Numbered from the stretch's first letter, positions 23,358 to 33,044 are shown. The stretch is DNA of 64,000 nt from an uncultured Eggerthellaceae bacterium (GCA_937892845.1 CALBGP010000021.1:62001-126000); one strand, 5' to 3'. Numbers and translations: made by a program. The notes: generated from the sequence alone by a model not told the origin.

Positions 23358-25163
23358 TCAGTCGTCAACCTTGAGGATGGCCATGAAGGCCTCCTGCGGC
23401 ACCTCGACATTGCCGATGGCCTTCATGCGCTTCTTGCCGGCCTTCTGCTTTTCAAGCAGCTTACGCTTACGGGAGATGTCGCCGCCGTAGCACTTCGCCA
23501 GAACATCCTTGCGCTTCGCACGGACGGTCTGACGGGCCAGCACGCGACCGCCCACGGCAGCCTGGATGGGCACTTCGAACATCTGCTGGGGGATGATCTC
23601 CTTGAGCTTCTCGCAGAGCACGCGCCCGCGGTCGTAGGCCTTGTCCTTGTGCACGATGAACGACAGGGCGTCGATGGCCTTGCCGGACAGAAGGATATCG
23701 AGCTTCTGCAGGGCACCCGTTTTGTATCCGTCGAATTCGTAATCCAGGCTTGCATAGCCTTTGGTCCGGCTTTTGAGCTGATCGAAGTAGTCAAGGATCA
23801 GCTCCGAGGACGGAATCTCCCAAATCATCTCAACCGTGGTGGTGGAGATGTAGTTCATGGTCTTGAATGTACCGCGATGCGCGACGGTGAGATCCATAAC
23901 GGCGCCCACGTAATCAGGCGGCACCATGATGGTGGCCTTCAGATACGGCTCTTCGATATGGTCGATTTCGGAAGAATCGGGCATATCCTGGGGGGAATGC
24001 AGGCTGATCATGGTCTTATTGGTGAGGTACACATGGTATTCCACCGAAGGCGCCGTGGCTATAAGGTCCAAATTGAACTCACGCTCAAGGCGCTCCTTGA
24101 TGACCTCCATATGCAAAAGCCCCAGGAAACCTACGCGGAAGCCGAAGCCGAGTGCGTGGCTGGTTTCAGGCTCCCAGATAAGCGCGGGGTCATTGAGCGA
24201 AAGCTTCTCCAACGCCTCTTTGAGGGGCTCGTACTGATCGCCTTCAATGGGGAACAATCCCGTATAGACCATGGGCTTGACATCGCGGTAGCCGGGCAGG
24301 GGCTCTGCTGCGCCGCCAACCTGCGCGGTGATGGTGTCACCTACGCGGACCTGCGAGACGTCTTTGAGGCCTGTGACCAGATAGCCTACTTCTCCGACAG
24401 ACAAAGACGGCATGGGTGTTTCCGCAGGACGGCGGGCACCGACTTCTTCCACCAGCATATCGGTATCCGTGGCCATCATGTGCACGCGGTCACCCTTTTT
24501 GATCGACCCGTCAACCACGCGGATGAGGGCGACCACGCCGCGATAGGGGTCGAAATACGAGTCGAAGATGAGCGCACGCAACGGAGCCGCGGCATCCCCG
24601 ACAGGTGCAGGGATGTTGTAGACAACGGATTCAAGCAGGTCATGAACGCCTGCGCCCGTTTTGCCGCTGGCCAAGATGGCATCGTCGGCCAGAATGGCAA
24701 GGCCGTCTTCAATCTCACCCTTGACACGCTCCGGCTCTGCAGCCGGCAGATCGATCTTGTTGATGAGCGGGATAATCTCCAGATCGGCATTCATGGCCAT
24801 CATGGCGTTCGCAACCGTCTGCGCCTCAACACCCTGCGTGGCGTCCACCACAAGCACGGCGCCTTCACACGCGGCAAGGCTTCTGCTGACCTCATAGGTG
24901 AAGTCCACATGGCCCGGTGTGTCAATGAGGTTGAACTGGTAGGTCTGCCCATCTTCGGCAGTGTAATCCACGCGGACCGCCTGGCTTTTGATGGTGATGC
25001 CGCGTTCGCGCTCGATGTCCATGCTGTCAAGCAGCTGCTCGGTCATATCGCGCTTCGCCACCGTGCCCGTAAGCTCAAGGATGCGGTCCGAAAGCGTTGA
25101 TTTACCGTGGTCGATATGCGCGATGATGCTGAAATTGCGGATGAGTTCAGGATTGTAGGTCAT
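23358..25163 (-). CDS. lepA: Elongation factor 4 (back-translocating GTPase LepA)
   Basis: A 601-residue GTPase. G1 is AHIDHGKST, G2 region RERGITIKS, G3 DTPGH, G4 NKIDLP. Domains II and III (GVVALIRVVDG, QVRVGDT) and the LepA-specific C-terminal domain (GGDISRKRKLLEKQKAGKKRMK) are present. It acts on stalled ribosomes. ATG 25163 matches the family's MxYNPELIRNFSIIAHIDHGK start; the upstream extension is not conserved. Convergent with the flavin reductase gene, divergent in function from its neighbours; rpsT lies 181 bp upstream on the same strand, as in many bacteria. Confidence 0.97.
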   Translation of the reverse strand: MTYNPELIRNFSIIAHIDHGKSTLSDRILELTGTVAKRDMTEQLLDSMDIERERGITIKSQAVRVDYTAEDGQTYQFNLIDTPGHVDFTYEVSRSLAACEGAVLVVDATQGVEAQTVANAMMAMNADLEIIPLINKIDLPAAEPERVKGEIEDGLAILADDAILASGKTGAGVHDLLESVVYNIPAPVGDAAAPLRALIFDSYFDPYRGVVALIRVVDGSIKKGDRVHMMATDTDMLVEEVGARRPAETPMPSLSVGEVGYLVTGLKDVSQVRVGDTITAQVGGAAEPLPGYRDVKPMVYTGLFPIEGDQYEPLKEALEKLSLNDPALIWEPETSHALGFGFRVGFLGLLHMEVIKERLEREFNLDLIATAPSVEYHVYLTNKTMISLHSPQDMPDSSEIDHIEEPYLKATIMVPPDYVGAVMDLTVAHRGTFKTMNYISTTTVEMIWEIPSSELILDYFDQLKSRTKGYASLDYEFDGYKTGALQKLDILLSGKAIDALSFIVHKDKAYDRGRVLCEKLKEIIPQQMFEVPIQAAVGGRVLARQTVRAKRKDVLAKCYGGDISRKRKLLEKQKAGKKRMKAIGNVEVPQEAFMAILKVDD

Positions 25164-25273
25164 GGCGGCTTTCTTGTCTGAATGCTGAAGGCATGAATTT
25201 GCAACCTTGGATTCTACCATGAATCGCATCCGTTGCATCAAGATGCGAGCCAAGAGAGTCCGGAATGCAAAAT

Positions 25274-25295
25274 GGGCTCCGGTTTCCCAGAGCCC
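25274..25295 (-). terminator. Terminator after rpsT
   Basis: On the minus strand GGGCTC-TGG-GAAA-CC-GGAGCCC folds to a 6-bp stem plus inner pairs and is followed by ATTTTGC; it is 49 bp after the rpsT stop. Confidence 0.65.
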
Positions 25296-25344
25296 TCCCC
25301 TTGATTATGCGGACGAATCCGCGAGTTGTTGCAGGGATGGAAGC

Positions 25345-25827
25345 CTATTCGGCATCCTCGGCGGCAGCCTCTGCCTCGGCCTTCGCCTTGGCCTCGTGAG
25401 CGGCCTTCTCAGCCTTCAGGGTAGCCTCGCGACGGACGGCCTTCTCCTTGGCGGCAGCCTCGTAAGCAGCAGCCTTCTCAGCCTTCTTGGCAGCCTTCTT
25501 GGAACCACCCTTGGCAACGGGCATCTTCTTCGCGGGCAGCTCGGCAGCGGCCATATCCTCAGCGGTGACCACGGTGTTGGCAAGCTTCATGATGCCGCTC
25601 TTGCGGTTGGCAGCCTGGTTCTTGTGGATGACGCCCTTGCTGACAGCCTTGTCCATAAGACGGCAGGCAGCCAGAGCGGCAACATAGGCCTCGACGCCAT
25701 TGCCGGCAGCGACAGCATCCTTGACGTGGCGGGTAGCGGTCTTCAGCTCAGACTTGACCGCGCGGTTGCGCATGCGGGCCTTCTCGGCGGTGATGATGCG
25801 CTTCTTCTGGCTCTTGATGTTTGCCAT
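25345..25827 (-). CDS. rpsT: 30S ribosomal protein S20 with long Ala/Lys/Glu-rich C-terminal tail
   Basis: The first 85 or so residues are a normal S20 (MANIKSQKKRIITAEKARMRN, SGIMKLANTV), which binds 16S rRNA in the small subunit. About 75 extra residues rich in Ala, Lys and Glu follow (for example KKAAKKAEKAAAYEAAAKEKA), making 160 residues against the usual 85-90. The tail looks like a charged helix. ATG 25827 with GGAGG 6-10 bases upstream; no alternative stop or frameshift separates the tail, so it is part of the gene. Confidence 0.95.
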   Translation of the reverse strand: MANIKSQKKRIITAEKARMRNRAVKSELKTATRHVKDAVAAGNGVEAYVAALAACRLMDKAVSKGVIHKNQAANRKSGIMKLANTVVTAEDMAAAELPAKKMPVAKGGSKKAAKKAEKAAAYEAAAKEKAVRREATLKAEKAAHEAKAKAEAEAAAEDAE

Positions 25828-26169
25828 GATGATCCTCCATACATACTCTAACGATTGTTTCGTTTGAAACCTATTGAATGCATGCGGAACAGCGGCCAGA
25901 CGGCAGGCAAGAATGCTGATGACAAGAAAGGGCGGCGAACGCCGCATCACAGAACCCACGGCAACACCGCAGGAATGCGATTCATGCAAGATGGTCAGGT
26001 TTTCCCATCTTCGACCCTTCGGTCATCCAGCGAACAACTCCTTGCAGCCTTGTCTGCGGATGCGTCGATGAACGACGCTCGCGTATCGCTGAACACGCAG
26101 TTGGATAGTTTACCAAACGAAACAGGAGAGCGCCAGAGGCAATTTCGCCGAATTCATTCGCCCGCAGAA
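25828..26169. other. Intergenic stretch between rpsT and the TetR gene
   Basis: About 340 bp with the rpsT leader and promoter region. One small hairpin (GGCGGC-GAAC-GCCGC, near 25932) is present. I see no convincing gene or RNA here; short open frames lack ribosome-binding sites and known motifs. Confidence 0.4.
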
Positions 26170-26829
26170 CTAGCGAGGCGTATACCACTCGCAAGGATCG
26201 GGTTTCGCCATGCCCCGGACACCGGCGATGATGATCTCTATGCCGTCGCGAAACGCCTGTTCTGAATATGCGCCGTCGGTGGTCTCGAACCATGCCGGTT
26301 GATCAGCCGGCGAATGATGCACGCCTGACTGCTCCATTTCCCGAATCTCATTGACGATGAAGCCCGAGAGAAACGCATCCACGATGCGCCAGGTGCGCAT
26401 GAGGATATCGCCGGGAATTCCCTGGTCGAGATGCAGCTTCTGGACGCGCTCGGTATGATCGCGCAGTCCCGGATCGGCAGCGTCGCCTTCCAGGAGGTAC
26501 AAATGGGAGCGGCGGTGGCGCAGATACATCTGCCTGATGGATTCCGTGGTCCGGCGCAATGTGTCGTCCCAACGCTCACCGGGAACGGCGGAAACATCCA
26601 CCTCGGTGAACGCGAGCGCCAAAACCCCGGCTTTGATGTCATCCATGGAGTCGAAATACCGGTACAGCGCCATAGCCGTACGGTTGAGCGATGATGCGAG
26701 TTTGCGAACCGAAAGATTCTCAATCCCTTCGGCATCAGCCAGCTCGAGCGCCTTAGCCAAGATGACATCCCTGCTCAGCGCAACAACCGCTGCACCGTCC
26801 ATCCCGCGGACGTCATTGTCGGCAGTCAT
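26170..26829 (-). CDS. TetR-family transcriptional regulator
   Basis: A 219-residue regulator. The N-terminal HTH is SRDVILAKALELADAEGIENLSVRKLASSL, with NRTAMALYRYFDSMDD completing it. The C-terminal helical domain (WDDTLRRTTESIRQMYLRHR...) resembles the TetR_C class that binds small ligands. AAAGGAG lies upstream of the ATG at 26829. It is divergent from the flavoprotein at 27000, with a 15-bp dyad over the shared promoter region, so it probably represses that gene and itself. Ligand unknown. Confidence 0.9.
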   Translation of the reverse strand: MTADNDVRGMDGAAVVALSRDVILAKALELADAEGIENLSVRKLASSLNRTAMALYRYFDSMDDIKAGVLALAFTEVDVSAVPGERWDDTLRRTTESIRQMYLRHRRSHLYLLEGDAADPGLRDHTERVQKLHLDQGIPGDILMRTWRIVDAFLSGFIVNEIREMEQSGVHHSPADQPAWFETTDGAYSEQAFRDGIEIIIAGVRGMAKPDPCEWYTPR

Positions 26830-26918
26830 GGGCCACTCCTTTGAAAAACGCATGCCAAACAGTTGGGATGATAGCAGAGACCTTCCCGCACACCGCGCAA
26901 ATGACGCCAATCCCGTAC

Positions 26919-26969
26919 TTGAACACAATATGTTTACAGTGTATACTCCGCGCTGTGTACGCTGTACAC
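26919..26969 (+). promoter_or_regulatory. Promoter of the second flavoprotein gene with TetR-type dyad
   Basis: TTGAAC (26919-26924), 17-bp spacer, TATACT (26942-26947). Immediately downstream, GTGTAC-GCT-GTACAC (26955-26969) is a perfect dyad over the expected start point; AGTGTATAC just upstream repeats the half-site. Binding by the divergent TetR protein would block transcription. Confidence 0.7.
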
Positions 26970-26999
26970 TACCAATGACATCCTATGGAGGGAGTAAAT

Positions 27000-28985
27000 A
27001 TGGCGGAACAGACAGAAGGACGCCAGTCTTTCAGCCGCAGGAATTTCATGAAGGGAGCCCTCACCGCGGCAGCTGCAGTGGGAGCGGCATCCATGATGGC
27101 AGCCTGCAGCCCGGCCGGTGGAAGCACCGACGGGGCCACCAGCGGTGATGCCGGCGAATCTGGAGCACAGACCACAGGCACCGACTACACCAACATCTAC
27201 GCAGACGGCCAGAATCTGATGCCCGCCCGCAAGGAGACGTGCCCCGGACCCCGCGGTCCGATCGCATTCGAATCCCGCGAAATCGGCGAAGATGAGATTC
27301 TGCGGGAAGAGAACTTCGATGTGGTTGTCGTAGGCGCAGGTGTCGGCGGCCTCATGGCCGGCCTCAAGGCTGCGGACATGGGAGCAAACACCCTCATCCT
27401 CGAGAAGATGACGAAGGGCCGCGGCTGCTTCGAATGCTTCGGCGCCGTGGGCGCAAAGTGCCAGGAAGGCACCGAAATGGACAAGGCCGCGCTGCTCGAC
27501 GAGCTGTATCGCTCCGCTTACTACCGTACGCGCCCCGAGGCTGCGCGAACCTACGTCAACCGTTCCGGCGAAGCAACGGACTTCTGGCAGGCCATGCTGG
27601 ATAAGGGCGCCAACGGCTTCGTGATCTCCAAGGTTGAGCAGGATCCTTCGACATGCGGCTTCCCCGCCATGACCCCGCTCATCGACACCGAGCTTGGCTT
27701 CTACGACTCCCCCGCCCTTCCCCCCGATGCAGGGGTTCGCTCGGGCCTTTCCGGCATCTACGTATGCCTTGAGATGCAGGACGTTGCAAAGAACGCCTAT
27801 TCCAACGTTGACCTGCGCTTCTCCACTCCTGCCGTGCAGCTGACCACCGATTCCGACGGCTCTGTCACCGGCGTCATCGCCCGCGATGCAGAGGGATACT
27901 TCAAAGTCAACGCCGCCAAGGGCGTCATCCTTGCAACCGGCGGTTACGACTGCAATCCTGAAATGATGCAGGCATGGACGCGACCGGAAGATTACGCTCA
28001 CTCCAGCTGGTGGAATCCCGGCTGGGGAACCACGGGTGACGGCCACATGATGGGTCTTTCCATCGGCGCTCAGATGGACCCCATCCCCCAGCCCGTCATG
28101 AACTTCCGCTGGGGCACCCCCGATTCGTTTGCGGACTTCCGCACATGGAACGCTGTTTACTTCGGCATCCTGGTCAACGGCCGCGGAAAGCGCTTCGTAC
28201 GCGAAGACGCGCCCTTCCAGGTGGTCTCCAACGCCCAGAACGCCCAGCCCGCCTACGGCAAGAACTGCTGGTACATCTTCGATGACGCCATGGCAATGGG
28301 CATGGAAGAAGCCTATGACGAATACAAGCAGAAGGGCTGGCTGTTCGAAGGCTCGACGCCCGAGGAGCTTGCAGAGGCCGCAGGAATCGACCCCGAAGGC
28401 CTGAAGGCTGAGCTGGAACGCTACGCATCGTTTTTCGAGAAGAAACGTGACGAGGACTTCGACCGCGATCTTGCCACCACCATGCCCTTCACAGGCGGCA
28501 AGCTGTACGCCTTCACCACCAACAGCAACATCCTGGCAACGGTGGGCGGCCTGTGCATCGATGAGAACTGCAGCGTTTTGGACATGAACGACGAACCCAT
28601 TGCCGGCCTCTTCGCCTGCGGCAATGCCAGCGGCAGCTTCTTCTCCGGAAACTACCCGCGCCACATCCCCGGCACATCCATCGGACGCGCCATCACCTTC
28701 GGATACGTGGCAGCGGAAAGCGCCGTCAACGGAACCATCGGCGTGGGCCCGAAGATTGACGGCAACGCCGCCGAGCTGACCTCTTACCTTGATGGCGCCC
28801 CCATCAGCGAATCCGACATGGCATCGTTCGCCGACATGGGCCCCTGGAACCCCTACGATCCCATTCACGGCGGCAGCCTTGACTACACGCCCGAGCAGCT
28901 GGGAGGAATCGCCGATGCGTGCGATAACTGCCACGTCTACGGCGCCGGCAAAGAAACCGTGCTTGACGGAATGAAGACGCTGTAA
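27000..28985 (+). CDS. Tat-exported FAD-dependent reductase lipoprotein (fumarate reductase/urocanate reductase family)
   Basis: A 661-residue flavoprotein. Tat motif SRRNFMKG, hydrophobic stretch and lipobox MAAC lie within the first 45 residues. The Rossmann FAD site is VVVVGAGVGGLMAGL. The fumarate reductase-type loop is better kept than in the gene at 7554: TVGGLCIDENCSVLD, then AGLFACGNASGSFFSGNYPRH. No haem motif, so it depends on a separate electron donor. ATG at 27000 has GGAGGGAG 5 bases upstream; an ATG at 26985 lies within that site. Divergent from a TetR gene. Substrate unknown; an exported role in anaerobic respiration is likely. Confidence 0.88.
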   Translation: MAEQTEGRQSFSRRNFMKGALTAAAAVGAASMMAACSPAGGSTDGATSGDAGESGAQTTGTDYTNIYADGQNLMPARKETCPGPRGPIAFESREIGEDEILREENFDVVVVGAGVGGLMAGLKAADMGANTLILEKMTKGRGCFECFGAVGAKCQEGTEMDKAALLDELYRSAYYRTRPEAARTYVNRSGEATDFWQAMLDKGANGFVISKVEQDPSTCGFPAMTPLIDTELGFYDSPALPPDAGVRSGLSGIYVCLEMQDVAKNAYSNVDLRFSTPAVQLTTDSDGSVTGVIARDAEGYFKVNAAKGVILATGGYDCNPEMMQAWTRPEDYAHSSWWNPGWGTTGDGHMMGLSIGAQMDPIPQPVMNFRWGTPDSFADFRTWNAVYFGILVNGRGKRFVREDAPFQVVSNAQNAQPAYGKNCWYIFDDAMAMGMEEAYDEYKQKGWLFEGSTPEELAEAAGIDPEGLKAELERYASFFEKKRDEDFDRDLATTMPFTGGKLYAFTTNSNILATVGGLCIDENCSVLDMNDEPIAGLFACGNASGSFFSGNYPRHIPGTSIGRAITFGYVAAESAVNGTIGVGPKIDGNAAELTSYLDGAPISESDMASFADMGPWNPYDPIHGGSLDYTPEQLGGIADACDNCHVYGAGKETVLDGMKTL

Positions 28986-29013
28986 CACTCGATCCATCGA
29001 AGAACCGTACGAA

Positions 29014-29051
29014 AAACGCCGATCAGCCGGGAAGCCGGCGGATCGGCGTTT
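29014..29051. terminator. Terminator between the second flavoprotein gene and holA
   Basis: 11-bp stem AAACGCCGATC / GATCGGCGTTT enclosing a nested CCGG-GAAG-CCGG hairpin. T-rich flanks on both strands suit these two convergent genes. Confidence 0.82.
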
Positions 29052-29065
29052 CGCTTAGAGCGCAA

Positions 29066-30034
29066 TCAGCGAGCCAGAACGGAGATGATCCAGTCGGTGA
29101 ACACGGTCTCCGCATCAGAGCGCGATTTCATGGCCCGCTCACAATCGCGGGCACCCGAGAGGGCCTCACGCAACTGAGCCGAGGTCCAAGCACGCATCCA
29201 TCCGGGATGGTTCTTGAGTTTCCATTCCGGCACTTTCATCTGAGCCGCAATGGCCTTGGTCGACGTGGTGCCGCGGGAATAATACGAACGGAACGTGATC
29301 ATCTCCCGCAGGGACGTCACAACCCTGGGCAGAAGAGAATACGCCGACACGGACTTGAGCTGAGAGCGCAGTTTGAGGCATTTCGCCAAATCGCGCGAAG
29401 CGAAGGCATCCGTAAAATCCCAGGGCTTCGGTTCGGCGCTGCGCACGACGAGGTCTCGCACTTCCGCATCTGAGACCGGCTGCTTGGAGGTGTGGGCCAA
29501 CGCGAGCTTTCTGAGCTCGGCGTCAAGATGGACGGTGTTTTCACCCACCAACCGGACCAACAGATCAGCAGCAGACTGTGTGATGGTGATGCCATGCGTG
29601 GGTGCCATATCGCGCACCCGACGCGGCAGCTCCCAAGACTTCATGGGCGTGCAATCGATGACCGCTTTCGGTCCCACGGCCGCGACGGCTTTGTACAGAC
29701 GAGTGTTCTTGGCCAGCTTTGCCGCCACCAGCGTCAGCACGGTGGTGGGGCATGGCGAAACCATGTACGAAACCAATGCCTCACTGTCCGCCTTGTGCAA
29801 AGCATCCGCATTATGCACGATGACAATGCGGACATCGCTTGCAAACGGGATGGTGTTGCATGCGGCCACGATATCTTCACCTGCAGCGGTCTCCCCATCG
29901 AAGACATCCGAGTTGAAGTCGATATCGCCCATTTGCGCAGCGCGCTCGCGCAGACGCTTGAGCGCGGTTTCACGCTTGAGCTCGTCTTCGCCGTTGATGA
30001 GGTATGCGGTAAGAAATGTCATATCTGCTGCCAT
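29066..30034 (-). CDS. holA: DNA polymerase III subunit delta
   Basis: A 322-residue clamp-loader subunit that opens the beta clamp. Family features: N-terminal LINGEDELKRETALKRL, the hydrophobic strand VRIVIVHNADALHK, and a C-terminal helical collar (AEPKPWDFTDAFASRDLAKCLKLR, YSLLPRVVTSLREMI). It lies 9 bp downstream of comEC, the usual comEA-comEC-holA order. The start at 30034 is assigned from family length; no strong Shine-Dalgarno site is visible, so coupling to comEC is likely. Confidence 0.95.
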   Translation of the reverse strand: MAADMTFLTAYLINGEDELKRETALKRLRERAAQMGDIDFNSDVFDGETAAGEDIVAACNTIPFASDVRIVIVHNADALHKADSEALVSYMVSPCPTTVLTLVAAKLAKNTRLYKAVAAVGPKAVIDCTPMKSWELPRRVRDMAPTHGITITQSAADLLVRLVGENTVHLDAELRKLALAHTSKQPVSDAEVRDLVVRSAEPKPWDFTDAFASRDLAKCLKLRSQLKSVSAYSLLPRVVTSLREMITFRSYYSRGTTSTKAIAAQMKVPEWKLKNHPGWMRAWTSAQLREALSGARDCERAMKSRSDAETVFTDWIISVLAR

Positions 30035-30043
30035 GCCCCAAGT

Positions 30044-32332
30044 TTAACGCATCGTATCCACCTCCACCCTGCCATTGCGGAAGTTACAGCAAACAATCCC
30101 TGCAAGATCGGTACGAAAGACCTTCGCGCCCGCAGCTTCAAGCGCGTCCACCGTCGAAGGCGCAGGATGGCCGTAATCATTGCCCTCTCCAACGCTGATC
30201 AGCGCCACGGCAGGATTGAGCGCAGCCGCCTGCTCGGGCGTGATGGCGGCCTTCGAGCCATGATGGCCGACCTTGTAGATGTCCACATCCTCAAGGCCTT
30301 CACGCTCCATGATCTCTGCCAGCTGCTCCGATTCGGCATCGCCGACAAGCAGCGCACGATACACTTCATCCCCTGCCCCATGCTCCACAACAAGGCATAC
30401 GCTATCCGCGTTTCCACCCTCATCCTCAAGCTCCGCTGGCCACACCACACGCACGGAGAACGCACCCACCTGAAACGAATCCCCACAGTTCAAACCTGCA
30501 AGAGGTCCACCGCAAACCATTTGGGCCTCCCGCCGCAAAGCAGAGCATCCCTCGCAGGGGCAGCTTGCAATGCCGGCAGACGAATAGACCCCGGAAACGC
30601 GGACCGTACCGCGCAGGGCCGCAAGGGCGCCGCAATGATCGGCATCGTGGTGCGTGATAACCACAGCATCAAGACCCACCGCTCCGCAGCGGGCAAGGCC
30701 GTGAAGCAGATCCGCATCACGCTCCCCCGTGTCCACCAGCACGCTTTCGCCACGGCTCTGAATGAGGAATGCGTCCCCCTGCCCCACATCCAGCATGACT
30801 ATCCTGTCAGGCGTAAGATACCGAGCGCCCGCAAAGACAATGATGCAGACAATCGCAACCACGGCGCACACCCCTGCGGCCATTCCGCCGCGACCCCGCA
30901 TCGACACGCCCAAGCGGCGAATAAAGGGTGCTGACCTGTCGAAACGGCGTCTCCCTACAGGCCACTTCGCCCACAGCGCCGCAACAACAGCTGCGCTTGC
31001 AAGAGCGAAAAGCACCGGAGAGTCAGGAGCGGGTGCGGAGGCACCGGGAAGGGAGGATGCCGCAATGCACGCCTGGGCGAACGGCTGCGCGATGACGCAC
31101 AGGGCATCCACTACGGCGCATGCCGCTTCGGAGAGATACGCGGGCGCCGCCGCAAAGCACAGAACCGCCGCGCAGGCGGGAGGCAGAAACACCGCCAGAA
31201 ACAGCGTGGCCGGAATATTGGCGAGCATGCCCAAGACAGGCACCCGGCCGAACACGCATGCCGAAACCGGCAGCACCGTCAGATTCGCTGCGAACGTCAT
31301 GGCAAGGGCGTCAAGTGCGCTCCGGGGAATGAACCGAGGGACGCGACGCAACCAGCACGAGGCCAACGAGGTGAACACAACCACCCCGAACGTAGCCAGC
31401 ACGGACAGTTGAAAGGACAGCGACCACGCGTTTTCCGGGCGGATCGCAAGCATCACGCACACACAGACCGAAAGAGCTGAAAGCGACGATGAACGCCTTC
31501 TGGCGAATACGGAAGCCAGGCCAATGCACGCCATCACCGCTGCGCGGATCACCGATACGCTGCATCCAGTGAGCACGACGTAAGAGCACATCCCCACGCA
31601 CACCGCCGCAACCGCGACATAACGATGAATCCGCAGGCGCCTGAGAAGAGCACCCGCCATGGCGGCCACGATTGAAAGATGGGCACCTGACACCGCAACC
31701 AGATGGGCGAGGCCGATGATCTGCATGGACTCGTAAAGCTCGCCTTCGGATAGCGCGCTTCTATCCCCAAGCACCAAAGCCCGCACAAGCGCCGCTCCTT
31801 CCGATTCGCGATGAGCAAACAACCCGATGGCCTGCCGACGAAACGAGGAGATGGCATCCAAAACCCCGCCGGGGTGCTCAAGGACAGGCGCATACAGCCG
31901 AGCACGCAGCAAATGCCCTCTCCTGATCCGATCAGAGGACTCGTCATCCTCGAAGGCAGACAACGACACCCGGGCACGATACGTCTCCCCTGCTAAAGGC
32001 GGAATCTGGGAACCAGGCCAATCGAAGACAGCCTGACACTCCACACTGCCTCCATCCAGACGCGGCACGGAAACGGTTCCGTATGCTCCGAAGGACCCGA
32101 TTTTCGCATCCTCGGGAAAATGCACGGAGCACTCAGGCAGCTCGACTCCATCAAGGCGAGCAGCAAGCGGCGAATCCAAGGTGTCCAGCAACGGAGAAGC
32201 AGCCAGAAGCCCTATCCACAGAAGCACCGCCGCTGCAAATGCCGCAGGGACGGAAGGCCTGACGGGAGCATCGTCGCACGTGCTGATTGAACCGTCCGTT
32301 GCACCGGGCTCGAACCTAACGTCGACTCCCAT
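30044..32332 (-). CDS. comEC: DNA uptake channel ComEC/Rec2
   Basis: A 762-residue membrane protein. It has an N-terminal soluble OB-like domain, the competence domain with about ten helices (IIGLAHLVAVSGAHLSIVAA is the diagnostic ComEC segment) and a C-terminal metallo-beta-lactamase domain (VMLDVGQGDAFLIQS, ITHHDADHCGAL, YKVGHHGSKAA). It imports single-stranded DNA across the membrane. It follows comEA by 4 bp with no clear Shine-Dalgarno site, suggesting coupled translation. Intact, so some form of DNA uptake is possible, although no pilus genes are in the window. Confidence 0.96.
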   Translation of the reverse strand: MGVDVRFEPGATDGSISTCDDAPVRPSVPAAFAAAVLLWIGLLAASPLLDTLDSPLAARLDGVELPECSVHFPEDAKIGSFGAYGTVSVPRLDGGSVECQAVFDWPGSQIPPLAGETYRARVSLSAFEDDESSDRIRRGHLLRARLYAPVLEHPGGVLDAISSFRRQAIGLFAHRESEGAALVRALVLGDRSALSEGELYESMQIIGLAHLVAVSGAHLSIVAAMAGALLRRLRIHRYVAVAAVCVGMCSYVVLTGCSVSVIRAAVMACIGLASVFARRRSSSLSALSVCVCVMLAIRPENAWSLSFQLSVLATFGVVVFTSLASCWLRRVPRFIPRSALDALAMTFAANLTVLPVSACVFGRVPVLGMLANIPATLFLAVFLPPACAAVLCFAAAPAYLSEAACAVVDALCVIAQPFAQACIAASSLPGASAPAPDSPVLFALASAAVVAALWAKWPVGRRRFDRSAPFIRRLGVSMRGRGGMAAGVCAVVAIVCIIVFAGARYLTPDRIVMLDVGQGDAFLIQSRGESVLVDTGERDADLLHGLARCGAVGLDAVVITHHDADHCGALAALRGTVRVSGVYSSAGIASCPCEGCSALRREAQMVCGGPLAGLNCGDSFQVGAFSVRVVWPAELEDEGGNADSVCLVVEHGAGDEVYRALLVGDAESEQLAEIMEREGLEDVDIYKVGHHGSKAAITPEQAAALNPAVALISVGEGNDYGHPAPSTVDALEAAGAKVFRTDLAGIVCCNFRNGRVEVDTMR

Positions 32333-32336
32333 GGGA

Positions 32337-33044
32337 TCACACCGTGATCATATGGGCCATCTGCTCGAATTTCTTCTCGCCGATGCCGGATACGCGCATG
32401 ATATCTTCCGGAGACGAGAACGGCCCATTCGCTGTACGGTCATCGACGATTCGCTGGGCCGTTGCCGGGCCAACTCCCGGCAACGCATCCAAACCCGCAG
32501 CATCGGCCGTATTGATATTCACCATGGACGGCTGATCCGACCCTCCCCCTGAACCCGACGCAGATGCCGCAGGGGAAACCGAGCCGGACTGCACCTCCTC
32601 AACCGTGGGAATGTAGATCTGCTCACCATCGGCAACAACCCGCGCCAGATTCACGGCCTCCATGCTAGCGTCGGGCCCAAACCCACCGGCCGCATCCACC
32701 GCCGACTTCACGCGCGACCCTTCAGGTACGGGATAGACCCCAGGATTGGCAACCGCCCCGGCAACATGGACCACAACCACCGTCGGTTCACAAACCGCTT
32801 CGCCGTTCTCGGCACCCGAAATCGTGCCGTCACCTTGCCCGTCAACCTGCATAGCTTCCTCAGCCTGCAAAGCGTCCGGACCTTCGACAACCGCCAGCGG
32901 CTCACCGAAGATGCCGGCGAAATGAGCGACGACAAGAACTACAGCCGCAAGCAAGATTGCCGCTGCGCCGAAGATGACCGGTTTGGGAACTTCGCTCAAA
33001 TGAGCCCGTACGAGCAGATTGCCGACATCATCCTGAAAAGCCAT
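32337..33044 (-). CDS. comEA: DNA receptor ComEA
   Basis: A 235-residue membrane-anchored protein: one N-terminal helix (PVIFGAAAILLAAVVLVVAHF), a SLBB domain (VVHVAGAVANPGVYPVPEGSRV) and a C-terminal double helix-hairpin-helix (VNINTADAAGLDALPGVGPA, RVSGIGEKKFEQM) that binds double-stranded DNA outside the cell. ATG 33044 has GGGAGGG upstream. First gene of comEA-comEC-holA. Confidence 0.95.
   Translation of the reverse strand: MAFQDDVGNLLVRAHLSEVPKPVIFGAAAILLAAVVLVVAHFAGIFGEPLAVVEGPDALQAEEAMQVDGQGDGTISGAENGEAVCEPTVVVVHVAGAVANPGVYPVPEGSRVKSAVDAAGGFGPDASMEAVNLARVVADGEQIYIPTVEEVQSGSVSPAASASGSGGGSDQPSMVNINTADAAGLDALPGVGPATAQRIVDDRTANGPFSSPEDIMRVSGIGEKKFEQMAHMITV

Noticed and set aside
23166..25100. 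A 644-codon plus-strand frame opposite lepA
   Set aside because: Antisense shadow of a conserved gene.
26934..28997. A 687-codon minus-strand frame opposite the second flavoprotein
   Set aside because: Antisense shadow; the plus-strand frame has Tat signal, FAD motif and ribosome-binding site.
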